From NCBI GenBank assembly GCA_023419315.1, contig JAEZYE010000023.1:1-59701 (forward strand): a stretch of DNA of 59,701 bases, in the 5' to 3' direction. Every line of letters begins with the position of its first letter. Within the stretch, counting starts at the first letter, position 1. The DNA comes from Pseudomonadota bacterium. GTDB taxonomy: Bacteria; Pseudomonadota; Gammaproteobacteria; Xanthomonadales; Xanthomonadaceae. The translations under genes were made by a program, and so were the position numbers. The notes under the pieces are model-generated. The model made no database searches. It saw only the letters and a program-made list of their open reading frames with translations, and was not told the origin of the DNA. Below, piece by piece: positions 27,482-35,670 of this stretch.

Positions 27482-27544
27482 TCAAAGCTCTTCCTTCGGC
27501 AGGGGTAGAATCGTAGCCCGTTCGTTCCGACATCGCCGACGCCC

Positions 27545-28918
27545 ATGGAAAAGCGCTTCGCCAGGTTCCTTGTACCGCTGCTGCTCGCCACTGCGCTGGG
27601 CGGTTGCGCCACCAGCCAGGTGTCCGGCCCCGGCACGCCGCGTGCGCAGGCTTCGGCCGCCCTGACACAGGCAAGCACGCTCGCGCAGCAGGACGCCACG
27701 CTGGCCGGACAGGCGCGCCTGGACAATTCGCGCGAGATTGAACGGCTGCTGGCCAGCCTCGACGACGCCACGCTGCGCCGCGACGCCGCCAACCTGCCGG
27801 CAAACGATCCGCTCTACAACTTCGTCGGCCGCGCACTGCTGCGTCGTGGACTGGATCTGCCGCACGGCTTTGATCGATCCGCGTGGAAGCTCGGCGCACT
27901 GCCGGCGGCGGATCGCGACGGCTATCGTCCGCCGCTCAAGCTGGCCGTGCTGTTGCCGCTGTCCGGCGACCTGGCGACGGCCGCCGCGCCGGTGCGCGAT
28001 GGGCTGATGGCGGGTTACTACGGGGAAACCCGCCGACGCCCGGAACTGCTGTTCTTCGACACCTCCGGCACGGCCGGTGGTGCGATCGCCGCGTATGGCC
28101 GCGCCGTGGCGGCGGGCGCCGATTTCGTGGTCGGCCCGCTGGGCCGCGACGAAGTCAGCGCACTGTTCCAGGACAACCGGCTCAGCCTGCCGACCGTCGT
28201 GCTCAATCGCGGCAACACGAATCCACCGGCCGGCACCGCGGGCTTCTCGCTGGCGCCGGAAGATGACGGGCTCATGGCCGCCGAATACCTGCTCGACCGC
28301 GAACACCGTACCGTGCTGGTGATCAGCGGCAGCGACGACAACGGCCGCCGCGCGGCGCAGTACTTCGGCGACCGCTTCACCGAACGCGGCGGCAAGGTGG
28401 CCGCAGTGGTGAGCGTCGGCGATACGCCGGGCGACCAGGCCGCCGCGCTGGCCAGTGCGGCCGCGGCCGGCGTGGACGCCGTCTTCCTGGCCGTGAAGGG
28501 CAGCACCGCGCGCCAGCTCACGCCGCAACTGGCGTTGGCCGGCCTCGGCGGCAAGACCCGCGTGGGGACGTCGCAGCTGCTGTCGGGCACCGGCAAGATG
28601 CAAGACGATGTGGCCCTGGACGGCATCGTGTTCCCGACCGAAGTCTGGAGCTCCCGCGGCCTGGCCGGCCTGCCCGCGCCGGGCCTCACCGGCGAACGCC
28701 TGGTGACCGCGCGGGGACCCGCGGCTCGCCTGTTCGCGTTCGGCTATGACGCATGGCTGCTGAGCGCATACATGGACAAGCTCATCAGTGCCGACAACGC
28801 CGACTTGCGCGGCGCGACCGGCCGTCTCCAGCTCGACGGCTTCGGCAACGTGCTGCGCACGCCGGCCTGGTCCACGTTCCGCGGCGGACTGGCGGTACCG
28901 GTCAACGAGGGTGGTTGA
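27545..28918 (+). CDS. lpoA: Outer-membrane lipoprotein activator of PBP1a, LpoA/LppC-like
   Basis: 457 residues. A lipoprotein signal ends at ALGGC with lipidated Cys21, followed by Ala, so outer-membrane localisation is likely. The body is the C-terminal LppC domain with a periplasmic-binding-protein fold (LKLAVLLPLSGDLATAAAPVRDGLMAGYY ... DFVVGPLGRDEVSAL). E. coli LpoA has about 680 residues with an N-terminal TPR domain; here only about 120 residues precede the PBP-like domain, so the TPR part is reduced or missing. It should stimulate a class A penicillin-binding protein. yraN follows and overlaps it. Confidence 0.9.
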   Translation: MEKRFARFLVPLLLATALGGCATSQVSGPGTPRAQASAALTQASTLAQQDATLAGQARLDNSREIERLLASLDDATLRRDAANLPANDPLYNFVGRALLRRGLDLPHGFDRSAWKLGALPAADRDGYRPPLKLAVLLPLSGDLATAAAPVRDGLMAGYYGETRRRPELLFFDTSGTAGGAIAAYGRAVAAGADFVVGPLGRDEVSALFQDNRLSLPTVVLNRGNTNPPAGTAGFSLAPEDDGLMAAEYLLDREHRTVLVISGSDDNGRRAAQYFGDRFTERGGKVAAVVSVGDTPGDQAAALASAAAAGVDAVFLAVKGSTARQLTPQLALAGLGGKTRVGTSQLLSGTGKMQDDVALDGIVFPTEVWSSRGLAGLPAPGLTGERLVTARGPAARLFAFGYDAWLLSAYMDKLISADNADLRGATGRLQLDGFGNVLRTPAWSTFRGGLAVPVNEGG

Positions 28919-29294
28919 TCGCCGTGCGCGCGGCGCTTCGATTGAAGAAGCCGCGCGCAGGTTCCTGATCGGCGCGGGGCTTCGTCCCATTGCCGCGAAC
29001 GTCCGGTATTCCGGCGGTGAGCTGGATCTGATCCTGCGCGACGATCGGCGCCGCGAACCGACGCTGGTCTTCGTCGAAGTGCGCTATCGGCAATCGCAGG
29101 CCTTCGGTGGCGGCAGCGAATCGGTCAACGCCGGCAAACAACGTCGCCTCATCCACGCCGCCGAACGCTTCCTCGCCACCCGGCCCGCGCTGTCGCAGAT
29201 GGCCTGCCGCTTCGACGTGCTTGCCGCCAGCGGCGCCCCGGCCGCGCCGCAATGGCAGTGGATCGAAGACGCGTTCCGTGCCGACGGCAGTTGA
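28911..29294 (+). CDS. YraN family (UPF0102) endonuclease-fold protein
   Basis: 127 residues if translation starts at the GTG at 28911, which overlaps the lpoA stop; no ATG is available near the domain start, and GAGG lies directly before this GTG, so the start is uncertain. The UPF0102 core is clear: AANVRYSGGELDLILRDD, FVEVRYRQSQAFGGG and RFDVLAAS. The family has a Holliday-junction-resolvase-like fold with unproven function. The order rsmI/lpoA/yraN matches yraL-yraM-yraN in E. coli, and the diaA gene that follows there is absent here. Confidence 0.88.
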   Translation: MVDRRARGASIEEAARRFLIGAGLRPIAANVRYSGGELDLILRDDRRREPTLVFVEVRYRQSQAFGGGSESVNAGKQRRLIHAAERFLATRPALSQMACRFDVLAASGAPAAPQWQWIEDAFRADGS

Positions 29295-29346
29295 CGTCCG
29301 TCGATTGCGCATCGCTGCATCGCAGCGGCCTCGCTAGAATGCGCGG

Positions 29347-30729
29347 GTGATCGACGCTCTGCCCGCTTCCCTCCATGACACGCTGTCGGATCTGCTCGGC
29401 GATGGCTGGCGAACCGACGACGACACGCGCCGTCGGAACGCTGAAGACAAGGCGCGTCGCCATGCCCTGCCGCTCGGGGTCGCACTTCCGCGGGATCGCG
29501 AACAGGTCCAGGCCATCGTGCGCGCATGTCGCACGCACGGCGTACCGGTCGTGGGACGCGGCGCCGGCACCAGCAGCACGGGTGCGGTGATTCCCTATGC
29601 AGGCGGGGTGGTCGTTTCGTTCGAACGCATGAACCGGATCGTGCGCATCGCCGCCGATGATCGCTACGCGATCGTCGAGCCTGGCGTATTGAACGGCGAT
29701 CTCGACCAGGCCTTGCAATCCCATGGCCTGTTCTGGCCGCCGGATCCGGCCAGCGCGGACATTTCCACCATCGGCGGGAACCTCGCCTGCAACGCGGGCG
29801 GTCCGATGGCGGTGAAGTACGGCGCCACGCGCGACAACGTGCTCGGCCTGCAGGCCGTCACCGGCACCGGCGATCTGATCACCTGCGGCAGCCTGACCAC
29901 CAAGGATTCGACCGGCTACGACCTCACGCACCTGCTGGTCGGCAGCGAAGGCACGCTCGGTTTGATTGTCGAAGCCACCTTGCGCCTGTTGCCGCGTCCG
30001 CCCGCGCGCGCCAGCCTGCGCGCGCTGTATCGCGATGTCTCCAGCGCGGCCGCCGCGGTATCGCGCGTGATGACACAACCGGTCGCGCCGTCGATGCTCG
30101 AGTTCATGGATCGCGCGTGCATCCGGCTGGCACGCGAGGTGGGCGGCGCCGACATTCCCGATGCCGGCGCGCTGCTGATGATCGAGGTGGATGGCGAAGC
30201 GGCGACGCTTGCGCATGCACTCGAATCGGTCGCCACCGCCGCCGCCGGCGAAGGCCTGATCGCACTGGACGAAGCACCCGACGAAGCCGCGCGCGCACGC
30301 TTGTGGGCGGCGCGTAAATCGCTCTCGCCCGCGCTGCGGACAATCGCCCAAGGCAAGATCAACGAAGACGTCGTGGTGCCGGTTTCGCGCATTCCCGCAC
30401 TGGTCGGTGGCGTCGAGGCGATGGCGGCGGAGTTCGACCTGCCCATCGTGGCGTTCGGGCATGCCGGCAATGGCAACCTGCACGTCAACATCCTCTACGA
30501 CCCGGACGATCCGGCACAGACCCAGCGCGCGCGCGCAGCGCTGCCGCGGCTGTTCGCGCTGACCCTGTCGCTGGGCGGCACGCTGTCCGGCGAACATGGC
30601 ATTGGCGTCGCCAAGCGCGACTTCATGGGCGATGCATTCAGCGCGGCCACGCTGGACGCGATGCGCGCGATCAAGGCCGCGCTCGATCCCGACGGCATCC
30701 TCAATCCCGGCAAGGTGTTGCCGCCGTGA
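29347..30729 (+). CDS. FAD-linked oxidase, GlcD/D-lactate dehydrogenase type
   Basis: 460 residues with a GTG start at 29347 (MIDALPASLH). The N-terminal half is an FAD_binding_4 (PCMH) domain with PVVGRGAGTSSTGAVIPYAG and the flavin-contacting SADISTIGGNLACNAGG. The C-terminal half is the FAD-oxidase_C domain with FGHAGNGNLHVNI and LSGEHGIGVAKRDFM. Relatives oxidise D-lactate, glycolate or D-2-hydroxyglutarate and pass electrons to quinones or ETF; the substrate cannot be set from sequence. The stop overlaps the next gene as TGATG. Confidence 0.92.
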   Translation: MIDALPASLHDTLSDLLGDGWRTDDDTRRRNAEDKARRHALPLGVALPRDREQVQAIVRACRTHGVPVVGRGAGTSSTGAVIPYAGGVVVSFERMNRIVRIAADDRYAIVEPGVLNGDLDQALQSHGLFWPPDPASADISTIGGNLACNAGGPMAVKYGATRDNVLGLQAVTGTGDLITCGSLTTKDSTGYDLTHLLVGSEGTLGLIVEATLRLLPRPPARASLRALYRDVSSAAAAVSRVMTQPVAPSMLEFMDRACIRLAREVGGADIPDAGALLMIEVDGEAATLAHALESVATAAAGEGLIALDEAPDEAARARLWAARKSLSPALRTIAQGKINEDVVVPVSRIPALVGGVEAMAAEFDLPIVAFGHAGNGNLHVNILYDPDDPAQTQRARAALPRLFALTLSLGGTLSGEHGIGVAKRDFMGDAFSAATLDAMRAIKAALDPDGILNPGKVLPP

Positions 30730-31562
30730 TGCGGTTGCGGCGCTGGTGGTTCGCCTGTGCCGCGCTGCTGCTGACGACGCACGTGCACGCGCAGGTCTCG
30801 ACCGATCGGGTCGAGTCCGCGCCCACCGTCCGCGTTCTGCTGATCGGCAACAGCCTGATCTACACGAACAACCTGCCCGGCCTGCTGCGCAGCCTCGCCG
30901 CTGCGCAACCGGGCGGCCCGCGCATCGACACCGAAAGCTACGTGATGCCCGGCGCCACGCTGAGCGATCACTGGAAGCGGGGCGTGGCGCAACGCGCACT
31001 CGAAGGTGGGCGCTGGGATGTGCTGGTCCTGCAGGAACGTGGCGGCTTGCTCGCCTGCCTCGAAAGCCCTGCGCAGAAGGAGGAAGCCGAATGCCGCAAC
31101 AGCGTGCGTGCGCACAAGCGCTTCGCGCAGCTGGCCGAGACCAGCGGCATCCGCATCATGCTGCTCGGTACCTGGGGCCCCGATTCCGATTGGCAGGATC
31201 GGCTGGATCGCGGCCTGCGCAGGATCGCGCGGGAAACCCATGCCACGCCGATTTTCGCGGGATCGCGACTGCGCGAATATGCGACGAAGGTTCCGGCGTC
31301 CACCCTGTTCACCGACGAGAGCCTGCACCCGTCCCTGCGCGCATCCTTGATCGTCACGGCGATGCTGTATCGCGAAATCACCGGGCAATCGGCGCAAGCG
31401 CAACCATTGCGACTCGACTTTCCGTTGCTGCCGCCCGGCAGTCGCATGGATGAGAACCTGCCGCTGGAGCGCAACCAGACACTCGACAGGCTGACACGGC
31501 CGATCACGCTCGCAGCGGGCGAGCTGCCGCCCTTGCTGCACGCCGCCGAATCATCGCCATGA
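30729..31562 (+). CDS. SGNH/GDSL-type hydrolase, exported
   Basis: 277 residues from the ATG at 30729, which overlaps the stop of the oxidase gene; a GTG at 30726 is the alternative. A signal peptide is clear (RRWWFACAALLLTTHVHAQ, cleavage after AHAQ or near it). SGNH block I is LLIGNSLIYTNNLP with the nucleophilic Ser, the middle block is WDVLVLQE, and block V is FTDESLHPS (D-x-x-H). It is probably a periplasmic esterase or acetyl-hydrolase of unknown substrate. It converges with thiL. Confidence 0.82.
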   Translation: MRLRRWWFACAALLLTTHVHAQVSTDRVESAPTVRVLLIGNSLIYTNNLPGLLRSLAAAQPGGPRIDTESYVMPGATLSDHWKRGVAQRALEGGRWDVLVLQERGGLLACLESPAQKEEAECRNSVRAHKRFAQLAETSGIRIMLLGTWGPDSDWQDRLDRGLRRIARETHATPIFAGSRLREYATKVPASTLFTDESLHPSLRASLIVTAMLYREITGQSAQAQPLRLDFPLLPPGSRMDENLPLERNQTLDRLTRPITLAAGELPPLLHAAESSP

Positions 31563-31568
31563 ATGAAT

Positions 31569-31589
31569 GCCTGCGCAGGACGCGCAGGC
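31569..31589. terminator. Hairpin between convergent SGNH hydrolase and thiL genes
   Basis: Perfect 8-bp stem GCCTGCGC/GCGCAGGC with a 5-base loop, 6 bases from one stop codon and 1 base from the other. It could end transcription from both sides, although neither side has a T-run. Confidence 0.5.
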
Positions 31590-31590
31590 C

Positions 31591-32529
31591 TCAGAAATGC
31601 GTGTAACCCACGCGTTCCGGTTGCCAGGCCTGGCCACGCGCATCGAGCGCACGTACGCCGTCGCCCGCGACGATACGGCCGATACGCGTCAGGCGAAGAT
31701 CCAGTTCTGCGGACAGCGCAACAATGCGGTCGCGCTGCTGCGCATCGGCGGTGAAGCACAACTCGTAGTCATCGCCGCCGCAGGCCTGCCAGTCGAAACG
31801 ATGTCCGCTTCCGGTTTCCAGCAGCGCCGGCGAGGCCGGCAGCCGTTCCAGTTCGATCTCGGCGGCGACGCCACTCGCGCGACAGACGTGACCGAGATCG
31901 GCAAGCAACCCATCGGAGACATCCACCGCCGCGTGTGCGCGGTGCGTCAGCGCGCGGCCTAGGGTCACGCGCGGCGTCGGGCGATCCAGCCGCAGGCGCA
32001 ATGCGGATCCCGTGCGGCTGTCCAGCGCCAGCGCGGCGGCAGCGTCGCCCAGCGTTCCGCTGACCCAGACATCGTCACCCGTGCGCGCGCCATCGCGGCG
32101 CAATGCATGACCGGGTTCGACGAATCCCATGGCGGTGACGGCGATCGACAACGGTCCGCGCGTGGTGTCGCCGCCGACCAGCGCGATGCCATGCTGATCC
32201 GCCAGCGCGAGGAAGCCATCCAGGAACGCATCCCACCAGTGCGGATCGCCCTCGGGAAGCGACAACGACAAGGTGCACCACGCCGGCTTCGCCCCCATCG
32301 CGGCGAGGTCGGACAGATTGACCGCCAGTGATTTCCAGCCGATGTCGGCCGCGGCGGTATCGAGCGGGAAGTGGATGCCGGCGTTGAGCGTGTCGGCCGT
32401 GACGACAAGCGTCTGGCCGGGCGGTGGTGCAAGCAGTGCGGCGTCGTCGCCGATGCCTATCTGCACGTCCGTGCGTGCCGCGACGCGTTTGCGCAAGCGT
32501 GCAATGAGATCGAATTCACCCGGCTTCAT
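31591..32529 (-). CDS. thiL: Thiamine-monophosphate kinase ThiL
   Basis: Phosphorylates thiamine monophosphate to the active cofactor thiamine pyrophosphate. It has 312 residues starting MKPGEFDLIARLRKRV. PurM-like motifs are visible: IGIGDDAALLAPP, the metal-binding VTADTLNAGIHF, GGDTTRGPLSIAVTAMG, and AAVDVSDGLLADLGHV. It lies 39 bases after nusB, the order ribH-nusB-thiL being widespread in proteobacteria. The start 12 residues upstream in the longer frame is unlikely. Confidence 0.97.
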   Translation of the reverse strand: MKPGEFDLIARLRKRVAARTDVQIGIGDDAALLAPPPGQTLVVTADTLNAGIHFPLDTAAADIGWKSLAVNLSDLAAMGAKPAWCTLSLSLPEGDPHWWDAFLDGFLALADQHGIALVGGDTTRGPLSIAVTAMGFVEPGHALRRDGARTGDDVWVSGTLGDAAAALALDSRTGSALRLRLDRPTPRVTLGRALTHRAHAAVDVSDGLLADLGHVCRASGVAAEIELERLPASPALLETGSGHRFDWQACGGDDYELCFTADAQQRDRIVALSAELDLRLTRIGRIVAGDGVRALDARGQAWQPERVGYTHF

Positions 32530-32568
32530 GGCATCACCCCGGAGCGAGCGCGGCGCGCCGGCCAACGA

Positions 32569-33033
32569 TCAGCGCGGCTTGTGCGAAGCCGCTTCGGCCG
32601 GGCGCCAGGCCACCGCGGCGTGATCGAGCACGCCGTTGACATAGGTATGGCCGTGCTCGGCGCCGAAACGCTTCGCCGTTTCGATGGCCTCGTTCAACAC
32701 CACGCGATACGGCACGTCGATGCGGTGGAGCAACTCGTAGGCGGCGATGCGCAGCACGCCACGCTCGATGGGATCGACTTCCTCGACACCGCGATCCAGA
32801 TACGGCGCCAACGCCTCGTCCAACTGCGCGCGATGCTTGACCACGCCGCGCACGAGATCTTCGAAATACTCCAGGTCGGCAATCTCGTGCGCCTGTTCGT
32901 GCGCGAACTGCGCAATCACCTGGCCCACTTCGCCACCGGACACCTGCCATGCGTAGATCGCCTGCAGCGCACGACGGCGCGCACGCGCACGGGTGACCGG
33001 GTCGACGCCATCTTTTCGGTACTGTCGGCTCAC
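32569..33033 (-). CDS. nusB: Transcription antitermination factor NusB
   Basis: RNA-binding all-helical protein that acts with NusE (S10) at boxA to prevent early termination, mainly in rRNA operons. It has 154 residues. The basic N-terminus RARARRRALQAIYAWQ and the C-terminal PYRVVLNEAIETAKRFG and YVNGVLD blocks are typical. It lies 18 bases after ribH and upstream of thiL, in the riboswitch-controlled transcription unit. Confidence 0.96.
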   Translation of the reverse strand: MSRQYRKDGVDPVTRARARRRALQAIYAWQVSGGEVGQVIAQFAHEQAHEIADLEYFEDLVRGVVKHRAQLDEALAPYLDRGVEEVDPIERGVLRIAAYELLHRIDVPYRVVLNEAIETAKRFGAEHGHTYVNGVLDHAAVAWRPAEAASHKPR

Positions 33034-33051
33034 ACCGTCTCCCGCTCGTGG

Positions 33052-33519
33052 TTAAGGCAGCTGCACAAGCAGATGCGCCATTTCGACGGCCGCCAGCGCG
33101 ACCTCCTCGCCCTTGTTGCCGTGGCTGCCCCCGGCGCGGGCTTCCGCGTCCTCGATGCGCTCGACGGCCAGAACGCCGTTGAGCACCGGGATTCCGGCAT
33201 CCAGCTGCACGCGCATCAGGCCTTCGGCGCAGCGGTCGGCGACATGCTCGTAATGGCGCGTGTCACCGCGGATGACGCAGCCCAGCGCGATGATCGCGGC
33301 ATGGCCGCCGGCCGCCGCCAGACGCGCCGCCGCGACCGGAATCTCCCACGCACCGGGCACGCGGACGACATCGATGACGTCCTCGTGCACACCGTTGCCG
33401 GCCAGGCTCTGGCGCGCGCCAGCGACGAGCACATCGGTGATGCGCGCATTCCAGCGACTGGCGATGATCGCGAAACGCGCGCCTTCGGGGGCACGCAGGT
33501 CGCCTTCGTAATGAGCCAT
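33052..33519 (-). CDS. ribH: 6,7-dimethyl-8-ribityllumazine synthase RibH
   Basis: Condenses 5-amino-6-ribitylaminouracil with 3,4-dihydroxy-2-butanone-4-phosphate, the penultimate step of riboflavin synthesis; forms capsids or pentamers. It has 155 residues. Motifs are ASRWNARITDVLV, VRVPGAWEIPVAA, ALGCVIRGDTRHYEHVA with the catalytic His in DTRHYEH, and a tail containing KGEEVALAAVEMAHL. It is followed by nusB and thiL and preceded by ribB(X). Confidence 0.97.
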   Translation of the reverse strand: MAHYEGDLRAPEGARFAIIASRWNARITDVLVAGARQSLAGNGVHEDVIDVVRVPGAWEIPVAAARLAAAGGHAAIIALGCVIRGDTRHYEHVADRCAEGLMRVQLDAGIPVLNGVLAVERIEDAEARAGGSHGNKGEEVALAAVEMAHLLVQLP

Positions 33520-33576
33520 GGGACGGGGGGTTCTCCAGCGGGTCGGGAAGTTTAGCAGGGGCGACCGGACACCGGC

Positions 33577-34674
33577 TCAGGACTCGACATACTCGACCAC
33601 GTCCAGTCCGAAGCCGGCCAGGCCGATCTGCCGGCGCGGCGTGCCCAGCACGCGCAGCCGGCCGAGGCCGAGATCCGCCAGGATCTGGCTGCCGGCACCA
33701 TTGCGCCGCCATTCGGCCAGCGCACCCGCGCGGCTGGCGCTGGGTTCGGGCGTCTCGCGGATGCGGGCGAGCAGCGCGTCCGGCGTGGCGGCATCGCCCA
33801 GCATGACCAGCGCGCCCCGCCCTTCGCCGGCGATGCGCTTGAGCACATCGCCCACGGCCGGGCCGAAGTCCGCGCGCCGCCAGTGCAGCGCATCGGCGAG
33901 CGGGTTCTGCATCTGCACGCGCACGAGCGTCGGCGTGTCCGCGCAGGGCTGGCCCTTCACCAGGGCGAAGTGCAGGCCGTGGCTGAGGCGATCCCGGTAG
34001 GTGATCAGGCGGAATGCGCCGTGCTCGGTTTCGATTTCGCGCTCGTCCTCGCGCTGGACCGTATGTTCCGTGCTCAGGCGATAGCGGATCAGCGCTTCGA
34101 TCGAACCCATCTTCAAGCCGTGTTCGCGCGCGAAGATTTCCAGCTCCGGGCGACGCGCCATGCTGCCATCGGGGTTGAGGATTTCGACCAGCACGCCAGC
34201 CGGCTCCAGGCCCGCCATCAACGCCAGATCCGACGCGGCTTCGGTGTGCCCCGCACGGTTCAGCACGCCACCCGGCTGCGACATCAGCGGGAAGATGTGG
34301 CCCGGCTGCGACAGATCCTGCGGTTTGGCGTCCGGGCGCACGGCAGTACGCACGGTGTGCGCGCGGTCGTACGCCGAGATGCCCGTCGTGACGCCTTCGG
34401 CAGCCTCGATGCTGACAGTGAAATTGGTGTGGTGCTGCGAGGTGTTGTCCTGGACCATCGGCGGCAGGCCAAGCTGGCGGCAGCGTTCGCGTGTCAGTGA
34501 GAGGCACACCAGGCCGCGCGCATGCGTGACCATGAAGTTGATGTCCGACGGCTTCACCAGTTCGGCCGCCATGATCAGATCGCCCTCGTTCTCGCGATCC
34601 TCGTCATCGACGATCACGACCATGCGGCCGTTGCGGATTTCCTCCATCAGCTCGGGGATCGGCGTGAAGCTCAT
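33577..34674 (-). CDS. ribB: 3,4-dihydroxy-2-butanone-4-phosphate synthase with degenerate GTP cyclohydrolase II domain (RibBX type)
   Basis: 365 residues. The N-terminal DHBP synthase domain (about residues 1-205) is intact: DDEDRENEGDLIMAAE, TNFTVSIEAAEGVTTGISAYDR and RAGHTEAASDLALMAG. The C-terminal half aligns with RibA by position but lacks the zinc cysteines C-X10-C-X-C: the region after GLHFALVKG has only one Cys (GQPCADTPTLV), and the catalytic GSRRCDC-type stretch is missing. It should therefore make only the four-carbon unit, and a separate RibA must exist elsewhere. It overlaps ribE by 4 bases. Confidence 0.92.
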   Translation of the reverse strand: MSFTPIPELMEEIRNGRMVVIVDDEDRENEGDLIMAAELVKPSDINFMVTHARGLVCLSLTRERCRQLGLPPMVQDNTSQHHTNFTVSIEAAEGVTTGISAYDRAHTVRTAVRPDAKPQDLSQPGHIFPLMSQPGGVLNRAGHTEAASDLALMAGLEPAGVLVEILNPDGSMARRPELEIFAREHGLKMGSIEALIRYRLSTEHTVQREDEREIETEHGAFRLITYRDRLSHGLHFALVKGQPCADTPTLVRVQMQNPLADALHWRRADFGPAVGDVLKRIAGEGRGALVMLGDAATPDALLARIRETPEPSASRAGALAEWRRNGAGSQILADLGLGRLRVLGTPRRQIGLAGFGLDVVEYVES

Positions 34675-35276
34675 GCGCCCTTCTCCTGCGTGGCGATCAG
34701 GCGCTCGACATAGCGGGCGATCAGATCGATTTCCAGGTTCACCGCATCGCCGACGGCAGTCCGCGCGAACGCGGTGTTGGCGACGGTGTGCGGAATCAGC
34801 GCGACTTCGAAGCCTTCGGCATCGACTTCATTGACGGTCAGGCTGACACCGTCCACGCAGATCGAACCCTTCTTCGCGATGTAGCGCAGCAGCGGCGCGG
34901 GCGCGGAAAAGCGCCAGCGTTGCGCGCGCGCATCGTCATGGATCGACACGACGTGGCCGACGCCGTCGACATGCCCGCTCACCAGGTGGCCACCCAGACG
35001 ATCCGTCGGCCGCATGGCGCGCTCCAGGTTCACGGCCGCACCGGCTTCCAGCAGGCCCAGCGTGGTAAGCGCCAGCGTTTCGGTCGAAGCATCGGCGTGG
35101 AAACTGCGCGCATCGAACTGGATGACCGTCAGGCAGACGCCGTTGACGGCGATGCTTTCGCCGAGTTGCACATCGTCGAATGGCAAGCTGCCGGTTTCGA
35201 CGGCAAGGCGGACATCGCCGCCGCGGGGTTCAAGCGAAGCCAGGCGGCCGACGCCGGTGATGATGCCGGTGAACAT
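34671..35276 (-). CDS. ribE: Riboflavin synthase (alpha subunit)
   Basis: Dismutates two lumazines to riboflavin. It has 201 residues starting MFTGIITGVGRL, the invariant start of the family. Two tandem lumazine-binding repeats are seen (ESIAVNGVCLTVIQF with GGHLVSGHVDGVG, then GSICVDGVSLTVNEV). The longer frame upstream belongs to the riboswitch leader. The ATG overlaps the stop of a 23-codon leader ORF as TGATG. It is the first gene of the FMN-riboswitch-controlled unit ribE-ribB-ribH-nusB-thiL. Some databases call it ribC. Confidence 0.97.
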   Translation of the reverse strand: MFTGIITGVGRLASLEPRGGDVRLAVETGSLPFDDVQLGESIAVNGVCLTVIQFDARSFHADASTETLALTTLGLLEAGAAVNLERAMRPTDRLGGHLVSGHVDGVGHVVSIHDDARAQRWRFSAPAPLLRYIAKKGSICVDGVSLTVNEVDAEGFEVALIPHTVANTAFARTAVGDAVNLEIDLIARYVERLIATQEKGA

Positions 35277-35347
35277 CAGCCGTTCCCCCCGCGCACGGTG
35301 CACGACGGAACGACAGCCAGGCATGGATGGATATCGAAATTGGACAT
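35276..35347 (-). CDS. Putative 23-residue leader ORF between the FMN riboswitch and ribE
   Basis: Minus-strand ORF starting MSNFDIHPCLAVVPS; its TGA overlaps the ribE ATG as TGATG. It lies just after the putative riboswitch terminator. No strong Shine-Dalgarno sequence precedes it. It may couple translation to ribE or be chance. Confidence 0.25.
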   Translation of the reverse strand: MSNFDIHPCLAVVPSCTVRGGNG

Positions 35348-35370
35348 GAAACGTTTCTCGCAGAAGTGGC

Positions 35371-35394
35371 GAAAAACGCCCCAAGGCATGAGGC
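35371..35394 (-). terminator. Possible expression-platform terminator of the FMN riboswitch
   Basis: Minus strand: a 5-bp stem GCCTC/GGGGC (with one G-T pair, 7-base loop) followed by GTTTTTC, 36 bases after the aptamer's last helix. It is a weak but correctly placed attenuator. Confidence 0.4.
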
Positions 35395-35430
35395 AGACGC
35401 ACGACCCCGCGCTGCACGCGGACATGCGAT

Positions 35431-35586
35431 GCCGTCTTCTTTCATCCGGACTGTGACCGTCGGCTCCGGCATTGGACCGGATCTGCTGACCTTCGCCACC
35501 CTGCACACGTGCGGGCTGCGAAGCGCTCGCGGGCTCGTGCTTGCGCACCTACCGCCGGTGGGGAGTTTCGCCCCGCCCTGAAGACG
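35431..35586 (-). promoter_or_regulatory. FMN riboswitch (RFN element)
   Basis: Senses flavin mononucleotide and shuts off riboflavin genes. Minus strand: it begins CGTCTTCAGGGCGGGGCGAA, then CTCCCCACCGGCGGTA, AGCCCGCGAGCG, GGTCAGCAGATCCGGT, GCCGGAGCCGACGGTCACAG, and ends TCCGGATGAAAGAAGACGG. The first and last 7 bases pair as P1. These are the highly conserved RFN blocks. It controls ribE and the downstream genes. Confidence 0.96.
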
Positions 35587-35615
35587 TTATGGAATGCCGG
35601 CGAACCGGCCCGCGC

Positions 35616-35621
35616 ATTGTA
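35616..35621 (-). promoter_or_regulatory. -10 element for the rib operon leader
   Basis: TACAAT on the minus strand, 29 bases upstream of the riboswitch aptamer. No good -35 is seen at 16-18 bases. It is the best candidate for the start of the ribE-ribB-ribH-nusB-thiL transcript. Confidence 0.45.
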
Positions 35622-35670
35622 GCACCGGCGCAAAAGCGCTCCGGCCGGACGCTGCGTTGCGGTGCCGGTG

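Noticed and set aside
27500..27515. Overlapping divergent -10 boxes (TAGAAT on plus, TACGAT on minus) between rsmI and lpoA
   Set aside because: Neither has an acceptable -35 at 15-19 bases, so the promoters cannot be placed with confidence.
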